From: Affinibrenneria salicis
Lineage (GTDB): Bacteria > Pseudomonadota > Gammaproteobacteria > Enterobacterales > Enterobacteriaceae
Direction: 5' to 3'
Length of the DNA stretch: 64,000 nt
NCBI RefSeq assembly: GCF_008710095.1
Contig: NZ_VYKJ01000008.1
Span: 173,859 to 237,858, forward strand
The translations under genes and the position numbers were made by a program. The number at the start of each line of letters is the position of its first letter. Positions within the stretch are counted from its first letter, which is position 1. The notes below the pieces were generated by a model. The model did not search any database. It was not told the DNA's origin and saw nothing but the letters and a program-made list of their open reading frames with translations. Shown piece by piece: positions 1-9,592 of the stretch.

Positions 1-126
1 GAAGCCGAAGCCGAAGCCGAAGCCGAAGCCGAAGCCGAAGCCGAAGCCGAAGCCGAAGCCGAAGCCGAAGCCGAAGCCGAAGCCGAAGCCGAAGCCGAAG
101 CCGAAGCCGAAGCCGAAGCCGAAGCC
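1..126 (+). repeat. Perfect GAAGCC hexanucleotide tandem repeat (at least 21 copies)
   Basis: Twenty-one uninterrupted copies of GAAGCC run from the window edge to 126, then the sequence changes to GGGCCT. The array is in frame with ftsY and encodes alternating Glu-Ala. Because the unit is six bases, gain or loss of copies adds or removes Glu-Ala pairs without shifting the frame. The left end is outside the window, so the true copy number is unknown. Confidence 0.98.
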
Positions 127-1089
127 GGGCCTGGCGTCGTGGCGGCTCAGGAGCAGGAGCGGCCGACCAAAGAGGGCTTCTTCGCCCGACTGAAGCGCAG
201 CCTGGTCAAAACCCGGCAGAATCTGGGTTCCGGATTTGTCGGATTGTTTCGCGGCAAGAAAATCGATGACGATCTGTTTGAAGAGCTGGAAGAACAGCTG
301 CTGATCGCCGATGTCGGGGTCGAGACGACCCGCAAGATTATCGCCAGCCTGACAGATCACGTCAGCCGCAAGCAGCTCCGGGATGCCGAAGCGCTGTACG
401 GCAAGTTGAAAGAGGAAATGGCGGAGATTCTGGCCAGAGTGGATGAGCCGCTCAACATTGAGGGCAAGAGTCCGTATGTGATCCTGATGGTCGGGGTCAA
501 TGGCGTGGGCAAAACCACCACCATCGGCAAGCTGGCGCGTCAGTTCCAGGCGCAGGGTAAATCCGTGATGCTGGCGGCCGGCGACACCTTCCGCGCGGCG
601 GCGGTCGAACAGCTGCAGGTATGGGGCCAGCGCAATAATGTGCCGGTGGTGGCTCAGCATACCGGCGCGGATTCGGCCTCGGTGATTTTTGATGCCCTGC
701 AGGCGGCGAAGGCGCGCGGCGTGGATGTGCTGATTGCGGACACCGCCGGGCGTTTGCAGAACAAAGCGCATCTGATGGAAGAACTGAAGAAAATTGTGCG
801 GGTGATGCACAAGCTGGATGACGCGGCGCCGCATGAAGTGATGCTGACGCTGGACGCCAGTACCGGGCAGAACGCAGTCAGCCAGGCGCGCCTGTTTAAT
901 GAAGCGGTCGGGCTTACCGGCATCAGCCTGACCAAACTCGACGGCACCGCGAAGGGCGGGGTGATTTTCGCTATTGCCGATCAGTTTGGCATACCCATCC
1001 GCTATATTGGTGTTGGCGAAGGTATCGAAGACTTACGGCCATTTAAGGCTGCAGATTTTATTGAGGCACTATTTGCCCGAGAGGATTAA
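1..1089 (+). CDS. ftsY: FtsY, signal recognition particle receptor (5' end outside window)
   Basis: SRP receptor GTPase that docks ribosome-SRP complexes at the inner membrane for co-translational insertion. The frame is open from base 1, so the gene begins upstream; an internal GTG at 139 is not the start. The visible 362 residues comprise about 42 of Glu-Ala repeat (the acidic A domain), a short linker, then the N and G domains, which closely match the E. coli protein from KEGFFARLKRSL onward. GTPase motifs are visible: GVNGVGKTTT (P-loop), DTFRAAAVEQL, DTAGR and TKLDG. It ends in FARED, like E. coli. ftsE starts 4 bases after the stop, giving the classic ftsY-ftsE-ftsX operon. The only oddity is the extreme regularity of the acidic tract. 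Confidence 0.97.
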   Translation, partial: EAEAEAEAEAEAEAEAEAEAEAEAEAEAEAEAEAEAEAEAEAGPGVVAAQEQERPTKEGFFARLKRSLVKTRQNLGSGFVGLFRGKKIDDDLFEELEEQLLIADVGVETTRKIIASLTDHVSRKQLRDAEALYGKLKEEMAEILARVDEPLNIEGKSPYVILMVGVNGVGKTTTIGKLARQFQAQGKSVMLAAGDTFRAAAVEQLQVWGQRNNVPVVAQHTGADSASVIFDALQAAKARGVDVLIADTAGRLQNKAHLMEELKKIVRVMHKLDDAAPHEVMLTLDASTGQNAVSQARLFNEAVGLTGISLTKLDGTAKGGVIFAIADQFGIPIRYIGVGEGIEDLRPFKAADFIEALFARED

Positions 1090-1093
1090 TCGG

Positions 1094-1765
1094 ATGATTC
1101 GCTTTGAACAGGTCAGTAAAGCTTATCTGGGCGGGCGTCAGGCTTTGCAGGGCGTCGATTTTCATCTGCGCCCGGCGGAAATGGCATTCCTGACTGGCCA
1201 TTCCGGCGCGGGGAAAAGTACGCTGCTGAAGCTGATTTGTGGCATTGAGCGCCCGAGCGCCGGCAACATTCTGTTTGGCGGCCACAATATCAGCCGTCTG
1301 AAAAAGCGTGAGGTTCCGTTTCTGCGCCGCCAGATTGGCATGATTTTCCAGGATCACCACCTGCTGATGGACCGCACCGTGTACGATAACGTCGCCATGC
1401 CGCTGATTATCGCCGGCGCCAGCAGCGAGGATATTCGGCGCCGCGTATCTGCCGCGCTGGATAAGGTGGGCCTGCTGGACAAAGCGAAAAATTTCCCCAT
1501 TCAGCTGTCGGGCGGCGAGCAACAGCGGGTGGGCATCGCCCGCGCGGTGGTGAATAAACCGTCCGTTCTGCTGGCGGATGAGCCGACCGGCAACCTGGAC
1601 GATGCGTTATCGGAAGGTATTTTGCGTTTATTTGAGGAATTTAACCGGGTGGGCGTGACCGTGCTGATGGCGACTCATGATACCGGGCTGATTGCCCGCC
1701 GCAGTTACCGCATTCTGACGCTGAATCAGGGGCGCATGGCGCGGGGGCATCATCATGGCGAATAA
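1094..1765 (+). CDS. ftsE: FtsE, cell-division ABC ATPase
   Basis: Cytoplasmic ATPase of the FtsEX complex, which in E. coli activates septal peptidoglycan hydrolysis through EnvC and supports divisome assembly. The 223-residue protein (E. coli 222) has Walker [10 protein letters not shown] near residues 35-43, the ABC signature LSGGEQQR near 140, and Walker [14 protein letters not shown] longer frame opens at 974 inside ftsY, but the ATG at 1094 matches the family start [11 protein letters not shown] and follows the ftsY stop by 4 bases. Its 3' end overlaps ftsX by 11 bases, implying translational coupling. Confidence 0.97.
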   Translation: MIRFEQVSKAYLGGRQALQGVDFHLRPAEMAFLTGHSGAGKSTLLKLICGIERPSAGNILFGGHNISRLKKREVPFLRRQIGMIFQDHHLLMDRTVYDNVAMPLIIAGASSEDIRRRVSAALDKVGLLDKAKNFPIQLSGGEQQRVGIARAVVNKPSVLLADEPTGNLDDALSEGILRLFEEFNRVGVTVLMATHDTGLIARRSYRILTLNQGRMARGHHHGE

Positions 1766-2711
1766 AAAAGCGCGCGTCGAAAAGAGCAAGGCGCTGCGCG
1801 GCGGCTGGCGCGAACAGTGGCGCTATGCCTGGACCAACGCGCTGGACGATATCGTACGTCAGCCGCTGGCTACTCTGCTGACGATTATGGTCATTGCGAT
1901 TTCGCTGACGCTGCCCAGCGTGTGTTACATGGTGTGGAAGAATGTCAGTCAGGCGGCGGAACAGTGGTATCCCACGCCGCAGCTTACCGTCTACCTGGAT
2001 AAATCGCTGGATGATGGCGCCGCGGAAGGCGTGATTAAGCAGATCCAGGCCGAAGCCGGGGTGGAAAAGGTCAATTATCTGTCGCGCAATGAGGCGATGG
2101 GGGAATTCCGCAACTGGTCCGGCTTTGGCGGCGCGCTGGATATGCTGGAGGAAAATCCGCTGCCGGCGGTGGCGATTGTTACGCCAAAGCTGGATTTTCA
2201 GAGTCAGCAGACGTTAACCACGCTGCGCGACCGGGTCGCGGCGCTGTCCGGCGTGGATGAAGTGCGCATGGACGATAGCTGGTTCGCCCGGCTGGTGGCG
2301 CTGACCGGTCTGGTCGGCCAGATCGCGGCTATGATTGGCATCCTGATGATCGTGGCCGTCTTCCTGGTGATCGGCAACAGCGTGCGGCTGAATATCTTTA
2401 GCCGGCGCGAAACCATTAACGTAATGAAACTGATCGGCGCGACGGACGGCTTTATTCTGCGACCGTTTCTGAACGGCGGCGCGGCGCTCGGACTGGGGGG
2501 CGCGGTGCTGTCTCTGGTGCTGTCGCAGGCGCTGGTATGGAAACTGGAATCGGTCGTGGCGCAGGTCGCCGCCGTGTTCGGCACCACCTTCCGGGTGCAG
2601 GGACTCAGCTGGGATGAAGCGCTGCTGCTGCTGTTGATTTCGGCCATGATTGGCTGGCTGGCCGCGTGGCTGGCGACGGTTCAACATTTACGCCGTTTTA
2701 CACCACAATAG
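1755..2711 (+). CDS. ftsX: FtsX, cell-division membrane protein
   Basis: Integral membrane partner of FtsE; its periplasmic domain recruits EnvC in E. coli. The 318-residue protein is shorter than the 352-residue E. coli form because the poorly conserved cytoplasmic N-terminal tail is reduced. The core is highly similar: a first membrane segment around [17 protein letters not shown], a periplasmic domain with [20 protein letters not shown], and three C-terminal membrane segments ending [16 protein letters not shown]. The start overlaps ftsE by 11 bases. An upstream in-frame start is not needed, since the ATG fits the coupling. Confidence 0.96.
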   Translation: MANKKARVEKSKALRGGWREQWRYAWTNALDDIVRQPLATLLTIMVIAISLTLPSVCYMVWKNVSQAAEQWYPTPQLTVYLDKSLDDGAAEGVIKQIQAEAGVEKVNYLSRNEAMGEFRNWSGFGGALDMLEENPLPAVAIVTPKLDFQSQQTLTTLRDRVAALSGVDEVRMDDSWFARLVALTGLVGQIAAMIGILMIVAVFLVIGNSVRLNIFSRRETINVMKLIGATDGFILRPFLNGGAALGLGGAVLSLVLSQALVWKLESVVAQVAAVFGTTFRVQGLSWDEALLLLLISAMIGWLAAWLATVQHLRRFTPQ

Positions 2712-2719
2712 CGTTTTTT

Positions 2720-2728
2720 TGCTATAAT
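2720..2728 (+). promoter_or_regulatory. Extended -10 promoter element upstream of rpoH
   Basis: TGCTATAAT, a perfect extended -10 (TGnTATAAT), lies just after the ftsX stop and about 280 bases before rpoH. No well-spaced -35 is visible: a TTTACA at 2697-2702 is 20 bases away. It is a plausible sigma-70 promoter in the position of the distal rpoH promoters known in E. coli. Confidence 0.55.
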
Positions 2729-2859
2729 CTTCCCTTGTGCTTAAGTGATTTTCGCAGGGGAACGCGCCCTTGCGGCGGGCGCCCAGACGGGAGGTTCTTT
2801 TGGCTTCTGTTATCTCCGTCCGGCGCGTTTTTTTCGCGTTTCGCGCGGCTGAAAAAACG

Positions 2860-2888
2860 GGAACCTGTGGCGTAAATCACGGTCTTAA
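2860..2888 (+). promoter_or_regulatory. Probable sigma-E promoter of rpoH (P3-like)
   Basis: GGAACCT (2860-2866) followed after 16 bases by TCTTAA (2883-2888) fits the sigma-E pattern GGAACTT-N16-TCTGA. Its context (CTGTGG, AAATCACGGTCT) resembles the E. coli rpoH P3 promoter. This would link extracytoplasmic stress to heat-shock sigma production. The match rests on pattern and remembered homology, not mapping. Confidence 0.65.
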
Positions 2889-3010
2889 TCCACAGAAACG
2901 TTATTTATTTTTGTGTTGTCGTTCTGTTGCAAACCGGCCGGAGCGTGCTAGTGTTGGCAGGTATTGCGGCAAGGGCGTACCGCACAAACGAACATGATAA
3001 GAGGGGTTGA

Positions 3011-3868
3011 ATGACCAAAGATATGCAAACTTTCACCTTAGTTCCCCAGGGCAGTCTGGAAGGGTACATTCGTGCCGCCAATGCCTATCCGATGCTGACG
3101 GCAGAGGAAGAGCGGGCGCTGGCTGAACGGCTGCATTACGAGGGCGATCTGGAGGCCGCTAAGCAGCTGATCCTGTCGCACCTGCGCTTTGTCGTTCATG
3201 TGGCCCGTAACTATGCAGGCTATGGCCTGCCGCAGGCGGATCTGATTCAGGAAGGCAATATCGGCCTGATGAAAGCGGTGCGTCGTTTTAACCCGGAAGT
3301 CGGTGTGCGTCTGGTGTCGTTTGCCGTGCACTGGATTAAAGCGGAAATTCACGAATACGTGCTGCGTAACTGGCGTATTGTTAAGGTCGCGACCACTAAG
3401 GCGCAGCGTAAGCTGTTCTTTAATCTGCGTAAAAACAAGCAGCGTCTGGGCTGGTTTAGCCAGGATGAAGTTGAGCTGGTGGCGCGTGAGCTGGGCGTGA
3501 CCAGCAAAGACGTGCGCGAAATGGAATCGCGCATGGCCGCGCAGGATATGACCTTCGACCCCACGCCGGAAGACGAAGGGCACGATGGTCAGGCAATGGC
3601 GCCGATGCTTTACCTGCAGGATAAATCCTCCGACTTCGCCGACGGCATTGAAGAGGACAACTGGGATAGCCACGCGGCAGATAAGCTGACCTATGCGCTG
3701 GAAGGTCTGGATGAACGCAGCCAGCACATTATCCGCGCGCGCTGGCTGGATGATGACAATAAATCCACCCTGCAGGAGCTGGCCGATCGCTACGGCGTTT
3801 CCGCCGAACGCGTGCGCCAGCTGGAAAAGAACGCGATGAAAAAGCTGCGAGCGGCGATTGAAGCGTAA
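3011..3868 (+). CDS. rpoH: RpoH, heat-shock sigma factor sigma-32
   Basis: Alternative sigma factor that directs RNA polymerase to heat-shock promoters. The 285 residues (E. coli 284) align throughout. Visible parts are the region 2 core-binding/-10 recognition stretch [16 protein letters not shown] near residues 75-90, the RpoH box QRKLFFNLR at 132-140 (FtsH/chaperone control and core binding), and a region 4 helix-turn-helix [19 protein letters not shown] near the C-terminus. The start has a strong ribosome site, AGAGGGG. In E. coli the 5' mRNA acts as a thermosensor; that is likely here but was not folded. It is read from its own promoters after ftsX and ends in a hairpin at 3896. Confidence 0.98.
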   Translation: MTKDMQTFTLVPQGSLEGYIRAANAYPMLTAEEERALAERLHYEGDLEAAKQLILSHLRFVVHVARNYAGYGLPQADLIQEGNIGLMKAVRRFNPEVGVRLVSFAVHWIKAEIHEYVLRNWRIVKVATTKAQRKLFFNLRKNKQRLGWFSQDEVELVARELGVTSKDVREMESRMAAQDMTFDPTPEDEGHDGQAMAPMLYLQDKSSDFADGIEEDNWDSHAADKLTYALEGLDERSQHIIRARWLDDDNKSTLQELADRYGVSAERVRQLEKNAMKKLRAAIEA

Positions 3869-3895
3869 TCCAACGCGTTAATGCAGGATGATGAA

Positions 3896-3925
3896 ACGGC
3901 CGGGCTTGTCCCGGCCGTGTTGTAT
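3896..3925 (+). terminator. Hairpin terminator after rpoH
   Basis: ACGGCCGGG (3896-3904) and CCCGGCCGT (3910-3918) form a perfect 9-bp stem around CTTGT, followed by a T-rich but not continuous tail. It lies 28 bases after the rpoH stop. Confidence 0.7.
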
Positions 3926-4077
3926 CTGCTGTTTCTGAGCGGTCGTTTTTGTTGAGGCGTTTGCCGCCCGCCGCGATGGCCTGATTTACTCCCCTTCATG
4001 TCCGTCATTCATCCCCGCGAGCGGCGCGTCGACCGCCGCTGCCGCGACGCTGAACCCTACCGACGCGCGTAAAGGCG

Positions 4078-4128
4078 CGGCGGCCGGAAAATCCGCGGCA
4101 CAAACCGCCGCCGATTTTCCGGCCGCCG
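4078..4128. repeat. 16-bp perfect inverted repeat (rpoH-livK gap)
   Basis: The arm at 4078-4093 (CGGCGGCCGGAAAATC) is exactly complementary to 4113-4128. The 19-base centre contains further CGGC/GCCG pairing. No T-run follows on either strand, so it is not an ordinary intrinsic terminator. Function unknown. Confidence 0.85.
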
Positions 4129-4624
4129 GACCAGGCTGGTCAACATTTTATGCTGATGCGATATTTTTCCGGATCGCGGCGATTCTGTCCGCCGGGCCCA
4201 ATCGGGGAAGCAATGATGGGCGGTATTTCGTGACGACGGTAACGTAACAGAAGAATATTGTAGCGATTTTGTGTTTAAAAGGTTGTATAACTTTTCCCAT
4301 AGCGAAAGTACGGAATATTTTTTGTCGTCGCTATCTTTCGAATAACCCTCCATTTTTTTGCCGTAAAAGCAGCATAAGCTGCTGGCCTGATGCGGAAAAA
4401 CCCCTGTTAAATACCAGAGTTTTATTCTGTTTACATCGCTTATTTCTGTCTGTATAAGTTGATTTACAGAATAAAATTCCTGTTTAATAATATGAAAAAT
4501 AAAGCCTTATTATTATTTGTGCAGGATAATCTAGCTAACTTGTTATTCCATATGGAAAAAAACCGAATAGCGCGCGTCAGAAACGGTCGCTGACGCGTTA
4601 ATCATCACCAACAGGATAAGCCGA

Positions 4625-5737
4625 ATGAAATTAAGTAAAGGTAAATTGCTGCTGATTGGCGGTATGGCGATGGCGTTGAGTCACGCGGCGACAGCGGAAG
4701 ATATTAAAGTGGCCGTGGTGGGCGCGATGTCCGGGCCGGTTGCGCAGTACGGCGATATGGAGTTTATCGGCGCGCGTCAGGCGATTGCGGATATTAACGC
4801 GAAAGGCGGCGTGAACGGCAACAAGCTGGTCGGCGTGGAATATGACGATGCGTGCGACCCGAAACAGGCGGTGGCCGTGGCGAACAAAGTAATCAGCGAC
4901 GGCATCCGCTATGTTATTGGCCATCTGTGCTCCTCTTCCACCCAGCCCGCCTCCGATATCTATGAAGACGAAGGCGTAATCATGATCACTCCGGCGGCGA
5001 CTAACGCCGATCTGACCACGCGCGGTTATGAACTGATTCTGCGCACTACCGGTCTGGACTCCGATCAGGGACCGACGGCGGCGCACTACATTCTCGGCGC
5101 CATCAAACCGCAGCGTATTGCCGTGGTGCATGACCGTCAGCAATATGGCGAAGGTCTGGCCCGCTCGGTACAGGACAACCTGAAAAAAGCCGGCAGTAAC
5201 GTGGTGCTGTTTGAGGGCGTGACCGCGGGAGATAAGGACTTTTCTACCCTGGTAGCCCGGCTGAAAAAAGAGAACGTCGACTTTGTTTATTTCGGCGGTT
5301 ATTACCCGGAGATGGGGCAGATCCTGCGCCAGGCGCGTCAGTCCGGTCTGAATGCGAAATTTATGGGGCCGGAAGGCGTGGGTAACTCCTCTCTGTCCAA
5401 CATCGCCGGCGCCGCGTCGGAAGGCATGCTGGTCACCCTGCCGAAACGCTACGATCAGGTCGCGGCCAACCAGCCGATCGTTGACGCGTTGAAAGCGAAG
5501 AAATTGGATCCGAGCGGACCGTTCGTGTGGACCACCTACGCCGCGCTGCAGTCGCTGACCACCGCTATGACGCGCAGCGGCAGCATGGATCCGGCCGAAC
5601 TGGCGAAAGATCTGAAGGCGAAGCCGGTGGAAACGGTGATGGGGCCGTTGAGCTGGGATGAGAAGGGCGACCTGAAAGGGTTCGAGTTTGGCGTATTCGA
5701 ATGGCACGCTAACGGCTCCTCCAGCGCGGTTCAGTAA
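4625..5737 (+). CDS. livK: LivK, leucine/branched-chain amino acid periplasmic binding protein
   Basis: Periplasmic substrate-binding protein of the LIV-I/LS high-affinity branched-chain amino acid importer. The 370 residues begin with a signal peptide (about 24 residues, ending HAATA before [13 protein letters not shown]). The mature part matches E. coli LivK and LivJ closely, for example [35 protein letters not shown] and [13 protein letters not shown], ending in [16 protein letters not shown]. It is the first gene of livKHMGF, 73 bases before livH. The gap contains a GCCTCCG/CGGAGGC stem-loop (5765-5792) that may set the ratio of binding protein to permease. Only one binding protein is present in the locus. 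Calling it LivK rather than LivJ is the best fit, not proven. Confidence 0.93.
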   Translation: MKLSKGKLLLIGGMAMALSHAATAEDIKVAVVGAMSGPVAQYGDMEFIGARQAIADINAKGGVNGNKLVGVEYDDACDPKQAVAVANKVISDGIRYVIGHLCSSSTQPASDIYEDEGVIMITPAATNADLTTRGYELILRTTGLDSDQGPTAAHYILGAIKPQRIAVVHDRQQYGEGLARSVQDNLKKAGSNVVLFEGVTAGDKDFSTLVARLKKENVDFVYFGGYYPEMGQILRQARQSGLNAKFMGPEGVGNSSLSNIAGAASEGMLVTLPKRYDQVAANQPIVDALKAKKLDPSGPFVWTTYAALQSLTTAMTRSGSMDPAELAKDLKAKPVETVMGPLSWDEKGDLKGFEFGVFEWHANGSSSAVQ

Positions 5738-5810
5738 TTCACTTCATTACTCCTGAATATCTATGCCTCCGTCGCCAGCAGGCCGCGGAGGCAGAATCAA
5801 AGGTCATTGT

Positions 5811-6737
5811 ATGTCCGAGCAGTTCCTCTACTTCGTTCAGCAAATGTTCAACGGTCTGACGTTGGGCAGCACCTATGCGCTGATCGCGATTGGCTACACC
5901 ATGGTTTACGGCATCATCGGCATGATTAACTTCGCCCATGGCGAGGTCTATATGATTGGCAGCTATGTCTCTTTTATCGTGATTGCTGCGCTGATGATGA
6001 TGGGTATCGATGCCGGCTGGTTATTGATCGGCGTAGCGTTTATCGCCGCCGTGCTGATTTCCAGCGCCTATGGCTGGAGCATCGAACGCGTCGCCTATCG
6101 CCCGGTGCGTCATTCTAAACGTTTGATCGCGCTGATTTCCGCCATCGGCATGTCTATTTTCCTGCAGAACTATGTCAGCCTGAATCAGGGCTCGCGCGAT
6201 CTGGCGTTGCCCAGCCTGATCGGCGGGCAGTGGATCTTGGGCGAAAGCAACGGCTTCGCCGCCACCCTCAGTATGATGCAGCTCACCATCTGGATTGTCA
6301 CCGTGCTGGCGATGCTGGGCCTGACGCTGTTTATCCGCTATTCCCGTATGGGCCGCGCCTGCCGTGCCTGCGCCGAAGATTTGAAAATGGCCAGCCTGTT
6401 GGGCATCAGCACCGATCGGGTCATCTCGCTGACCTTCGTCATCGGCGCGATCATGGCGGCGGTGGCCGGCGTGCTGCTGGGCCAGTTTTACGGCGTTATC
6501 AATCCCTATATCGGTTTTATGGCCGGGATGAAGGCCTTTACCGCGGCGGTGTTGGGTGGGATCGGCAGTATCCCCGGCGCGATGATCGGCGGTCTGATTC
6601 TGGGCGTGGCCGAAGCGATGACCTCCGCTTATTTGAGCACCGAATACAAAGATGTGGTGTCTTTTGCCCTGCTGATTGTCGTGCTGCTGGTTATGCCGAC
6701 CGGCATCCTGGGTCGCCCGGAGGTTGAGAAGGTATGA
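5811..6737 (+). CDS. livH: LivH, branched-chain amino acid ABC permease
   Basis: Inner-membrane permease subunit that pairs with LivM. The ATG at 5811 gives 308 residues, exactly the E. coli length, starting [20 protein letters not shown] frame opening at 5763 would add 16 non-family residues and is not used. The protein is highly hydrophobic, with about eight predicted membrane segments and the conserved permease stretch [21 protein letters not shown] near the C-terminal third. Its last four bases overlap the livM start (ATGA). Confidence 0.95.
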   Translation: MSEQFLYFVQQMFNGLTLGSTYALIAIGYTMVYGIIGMINFAHGEVYMIGSYVSFIVIAALMMMGIDAGWLLIGVAFIAAVLISSAYGWSIERVAYRPVRHSKRLIALISAIGMSIFLQNYVSLNQGSRDLALPSLIGGQWILGESNGFAATLSMMQLTIWIVTVLAMLGLTLFIRYSRMGRACRACAEDLKMASLLGISTDRVISLTFVIGAIMAAVAGVLLGQFYGVINPYIGFMAGMKAFTAAVLGGIGSIPGAMIGGLILGVAEAMTSAYLSTEYKDVVSFALLIVVLLVMPTGILGRPEVEKV

Positions 6738-8008
6738 AACAGCTCAATCTGCTCAACGCGGTTATTTCCGCCGCCATGCTGCTGGTGTTGTCGGCATTCA
6801 TGATGGGCATGCAGCTTAATCTGGACGGCACGCGGCTGGTGGTTCAGGGCGCGGCGCAAGTTCGCTGGTACTGGATCGGCGTCGGCTGCGCGGTGGTGTT
6901 TTTCTTCCAGTTGCTGCGGCCGTTCTTCCAGCAGGGGATGCGAAAATTTTCCGCGCCGTCCCTGGTGCTGCCGGGTTTCGACGGCAGTACGCCGAAACAG
7001 AAACTGCTGGCGGCGGCGCTGATTGTGGCCGCCATCGCCTGGCCGTTTTTGGTATCGCGCGGGACGGTGGATATCGCCACCCTGACCCTGATCTATGTGA
7101 TGCTGGGGCTCGGCCTGAACGTGGTGGTCGGGCTGTCCGGCCTGCTGGTGCTGGGCTACGGCGGTTTTTATGCCATCGGGGCTTACACCTACGCTCTGCT
7201 TAATCATTATTACGGACTGGGCTTCTGGCAGTGTCTGCCGCTGGCCGGTCTGACGACGGCGCTGTCCGGTTTTCTGCTTGGCTTCCCGGTGCTGCGGCTG
7301 CGCGGCGACTATCTGGCGATCGTGACGCTGGGGTTCGGCGAGATCGTGCGTATTTTGCTGCTCAATAATACCGAAATCACCGGCGGACCCAACGGCATCA
7401 GCCAGATTCCTAAACCGACCCTGTTCGGTCTGGAATTCAACCGCAGCGTGCGCGACGGCGGCTGGGATACCTTCCACCACTTTTTCGGCATGAAATATGA
7501 CCCGGGCGATCGCATCATCTTTCTGTACATGGTGTCGGTGCTGTTGGTCATTGTGACGCTGTTCGTGATTAACCGGCTGCTGCGCATGCCGCTCGGCCGC
7601 GCCTGGGAGGCGCTGCGCGAAGACGAAATCGCCTGTCGTTCTCTGGGGTTAAGCCCGACCAAAATCAAACTGACGGCCTTCACCATTAGCGCGGCTTTCG
7701 CCGGTTTCGCCGGAACGCTGTTCGCCTCGCGCCAGGGTTTCGTCAGCCCGGAATCTTTTACCTTTGTCGAGTCGGCCTTTGTGCTGGCGATCGTGGTGCT
7801 GGGCGGTATGGGGTCGCAGTTCGCGGTTATTCTGGCGGCGGTGCTGCTGGTGGTGTCGCGCGAGATGATGCGCGATCTGAATGAGTACAGCATGCTGCTG
7901 CTGGGCGCGCTGATGGTGCTGATGATGATTTGGCGACCGCAGGGATTGCTGCCGATGCAGCGCGTGCAGATGAAGATGAACGCGGTGGATAAGGGGGAAC
8001 AGGCATGA
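6734..8008 (+). CDS. livM: LivM, branched-chain amino acid ABC permease
   Basis: Second permease subunit of the Liv importer. At 424 residues it matches E. coli LivM (425), with an N-terminal extension of extra membrane segments before the common permease domain ([22 protein letters not shown] onward). The EAA-like cytoplasmic loop that contacts the ATPases is visible as [19 protein letters not shown] near residues 290-310. It overlaps livH and livG by four bases each, so translation is coupled through the operon. Confidence 0.95.
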   Translation: MKQLNLLNAVISAAMLLVLSAFMMGMQLNLDGTRLVVQGAAQVRWYWIGVGCAVVFFFQLLRPFFQQGMRKFSAPSLVLPGFDGSTPKQKLLAAALIVAAIAWPFLVSRGTVDIATLTLIYVMLGLGLNVVVGLSGLLVLGYGGFYAIGAYTYALLNHYYGLGFWQCLPLAGLTTALSGFLLGFPVLRLRGDYLAIVTLGFGEIVRILLLNNTEITGGPNGISQIPKPTLFGLEFNRSVRDGGWDTFHHFFGMKYDPGDRIIFLYMVSVLLVIVTLFVINRLLRMPLGRAWEALREDEIACRSLGLSPTKIKLTAFTISAAFAGFAGTLFASRQGFVSPESFTFVESAFVLAIVVLGGMGSQFAVILAAVLLVVSREMMRDLNEYSMLLLGALMVLMMIWRPQGLLPMQRVQMKMNAVDKGEQA

Positions 8009-8775
8009 ACAGGCAACCCTTATTATCGGTCAACGGCTTGACCATGCGCTTCGGCGGCCTGCTGGCGGTAAACAATGTGGCGCTGGATCTCTACGCCGGC
8101 GAAATCGTTTCGCTGATCGGTCCGAACGGCGCGGGTAAAACCACGGTGTTCAACTGCCTGACCGGCTTCTATCGCCCGACCAGCGGCACCATCCAGCTGC
8201 GCGACGCGCATCTGGAAAAATTGTCCGGCCAGCAGATAGCCCGCATGGGCGTGGTGCGGACCTTCCAGCACGTGCGCCTGTTCCGCGAAATGACGGTGAT
8301 CGAAAACCTGTTGGTGGCGCAGCATCAGCACCTGAAAAGCGGCGTCTTCGCCGGTTTGCTGAAAACGCCCGCCTTTCGCCGGGCGGAAGCGGATGCGCTG
8401 GAGCGTGCGGCGCTATGGCTGGAGCGCACCGGACTGCTGGAATTCGCCAACCGTCAGGCGGGCAACCTGGCCTATGGTCAGCAGCGGCGGCTGGAGATCG
8501 CCCGCTGTATGGTGACGCGTCCCGAACTGCTGATGCTGGATGAACCCGCCGCGGGCCTCAACCCGAAAGAAACCGATGAGCTCAATCATCTGATCGTTGA
8601 ACTGCGCGGTCAGCACAAGGTTTCTGTGCTGTTGATTGAGCACGATATGAAACTGGTGATGGGGATTTCCGATCGTATCTATGTGGTGAACCAGGGAACG
8701 CCGCTGGCGCAGGGCACGCCGGCTGAAATTCGTAATAACCCGGATGTGATCCGTGCGTATTTGGGTGAAGGATAA
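8005..8775 (+). CDS. livG: LivG, branched-chain amino acid ABC ATPase
   Basis: One of two ATPases powering the Liv importer. The 256 residues (E. coli 255) carry Walker [10 protein letters not shown] near residue 38, the LivG-family signature [14 protein letters not shown] in place of the usual LSGGQ, Walker [14 protein letters not shown] and switch histidine LLIEHDM. It overlaps livM by four bases and is followed 4 bases later by livF. Confidence 0.95.
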   Translation: MNRQPLLSVNGLTMRFGGLLAVNNVALDLYAGEIVSLIGPNGAGKTTVFNCLTGFYRPTSGTIQLRDAHLEKLSGQQIARMGVVRTFQHVRLFREMTVIENLLVAQHQHLKSGVFAGLLKTPAFRRAEADALERAALWLERTGLLEFANRQAGNLAYGQQRRLEIARCMVTRPELLMLDEPAAGLNPKETDELNHLIVELRGQHKVSVLLIEHDMKLVMGISDRIYVVNQGTPLAQGTPAEIRNNPDVIRAYLGEG

Positions 8776-8779
8776 CGTT

Positions 8780-9481
8780 ATGCTGTCATTAAACCAGGTT
8801 TCTGCCCATTACGGCAAGATTCAGGCGCTGCATCAGGTCAGCCTGCATATTAATCAGGGCGAGATCGTTACCCTGATCGGCGCCAACGGGGCCGGAAAAA
8901 CCACGCTGCTGGGCACGCTGTGCGGCGAACCGCGCGCCACGGAAGGCTCGATTATTTTCGACGGTCGGGAAATCAGCGACTGGCCGACCGCGCGCATCAT
9001 GAGGGAAGCTATCGCGATTGTGCCGGAAGGTCGTCGGGTCTTCTCCCGCATGACGGTGGAAGAGAACCTCGCCATGGGCGGCTTTTTCGCCGAACGCCAG
9101 CAGTATCAGCAGCGCATTGAGCGGGTTTACGAACTGTTTCCTCGCCTGTATGAACGGCGGGCTCAGCGCTCCGGCACCATGTCCGGCGGCGAACAGCAAA
9201 TGCTGGCCATTGGCCGCGCGCTGATGAGCCAGCCGCGTTTGCTGCTGCTGGATGAGCCTTCGCTGGGGCTGGCGCCGATCATTATCCTGCAGATTTTCGA
9301 TACTATCGCGCAGCTGCGCGAAGAGGGCATGACGATCTTCCTGGTCGAGCAAAACGCCAATCAGGCGCTGAAGCTGGCCGATCGCGGTTATGTGCTGGAA
9401 AATGGTCATATCGTGCTGGAGGATACCGGCGAGGCGCTGCTGGCCAATGAGGCGGTGCGTTCCGCTTATCTGGGCGGGTAA
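8780..9481 (+). CDS. livF: LivF, branched-chain amino acid ABC ATPase
   Basis: Second Liv ATPase. The ATG at 8780 gives 233 residues, starting MLSLNQVSAHYGKIQALHQ as in the family. A start at 8753 inside livG would add nine unrelated residues and is not used. Motifs are Walker A GANGAGKTT, signature MSGGEQQMLAIGRAL, Walker B LLLLDEPSLGLAP and the His-loop variant VEQNA typical of LivF. It is the last gene of the operon, followed by an 11-bp stem at 9511. Confidence 0.95.
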   Translation: MLSLNQVSAHYGKIQALHQVSLHINQGEIVTLIGANGAGKTTLLGTLCGEPRATEGSIIFDGREISDWPTARIMREAIAIVPEGRRVFSRMTVEENLAMGGFFAERQQYQQRIERVYELFPRLYERRAQRSGTMSGGEQQMLAIGRALMSQPRLLLLDEPSLGLAPIIILQIFDTIAQLREEGMTIFLVEQNANQALKLADRGYVLENGHIVLEDTGEALLANEAVRSAYLGG

Positions 9482-9510
9482 CGGCAACGGCCGGCCAGGC
9501 CGGGAAAGAA

Positions 9511-9536
9511 GCGGAGCCTGGTCAGCCAGGCTCCGC
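9511..9536. terminator. Strong hairpin between livF and the chemoreceptor gene
   Basis: GCGGAGCCTGG (9511-9521) and CCAGGCTCCGC (9526-9536) form a perfect 11-bp stem with a TCAG loop between two convergent genes. There is no T-run on the plus strand and only a weak one (TTCTTTCCC) on the minus strand. It may end transcription from both sides, perhaps with a factor's help. Confidence 0.55.
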
Positions 9537-9592
9537 GCAGGCGATGTTTACCGGACAGCCGCGTTGTCGTCCGGCGTCAGGCAATTATCCGT

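Larger units (their letters stand above)
3869..4624. other. 756-base gene-free interval between rpoH and livK
   Basis: No convincing coding region is seen on either strand. The left part is GC-rich and holds the rpoH terminator and a long inverted repeat at 4078-4128. The right part, from about 4240, is AT-rich and presumably holds the livK promoter: GATAAT at 4525-4530 is a possible -10, with no convincing -35. In E. coli this interval carries livJ and panM, which are absent here. Confidence 0.7.

Noticed and set aside
1..126. Possible CRISPR or mobile repeat array
   Set aside because: The 6-base unit has no spacers and is in frame with ftsY; it is coding low-complexity sequence.
139..1089. 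ftsY starting at the GTG at 139
   Set aside because: The frame is open through the repeat to base 1 and the Glu-Ala tract fits the FtsY acidic domain, so the real start is outside the window.
4269..4457. Short open frame in the rpoH-livK gap
   Set aside because: 62 residues in AT-rich promoter sequence, without ribosome site or homology.
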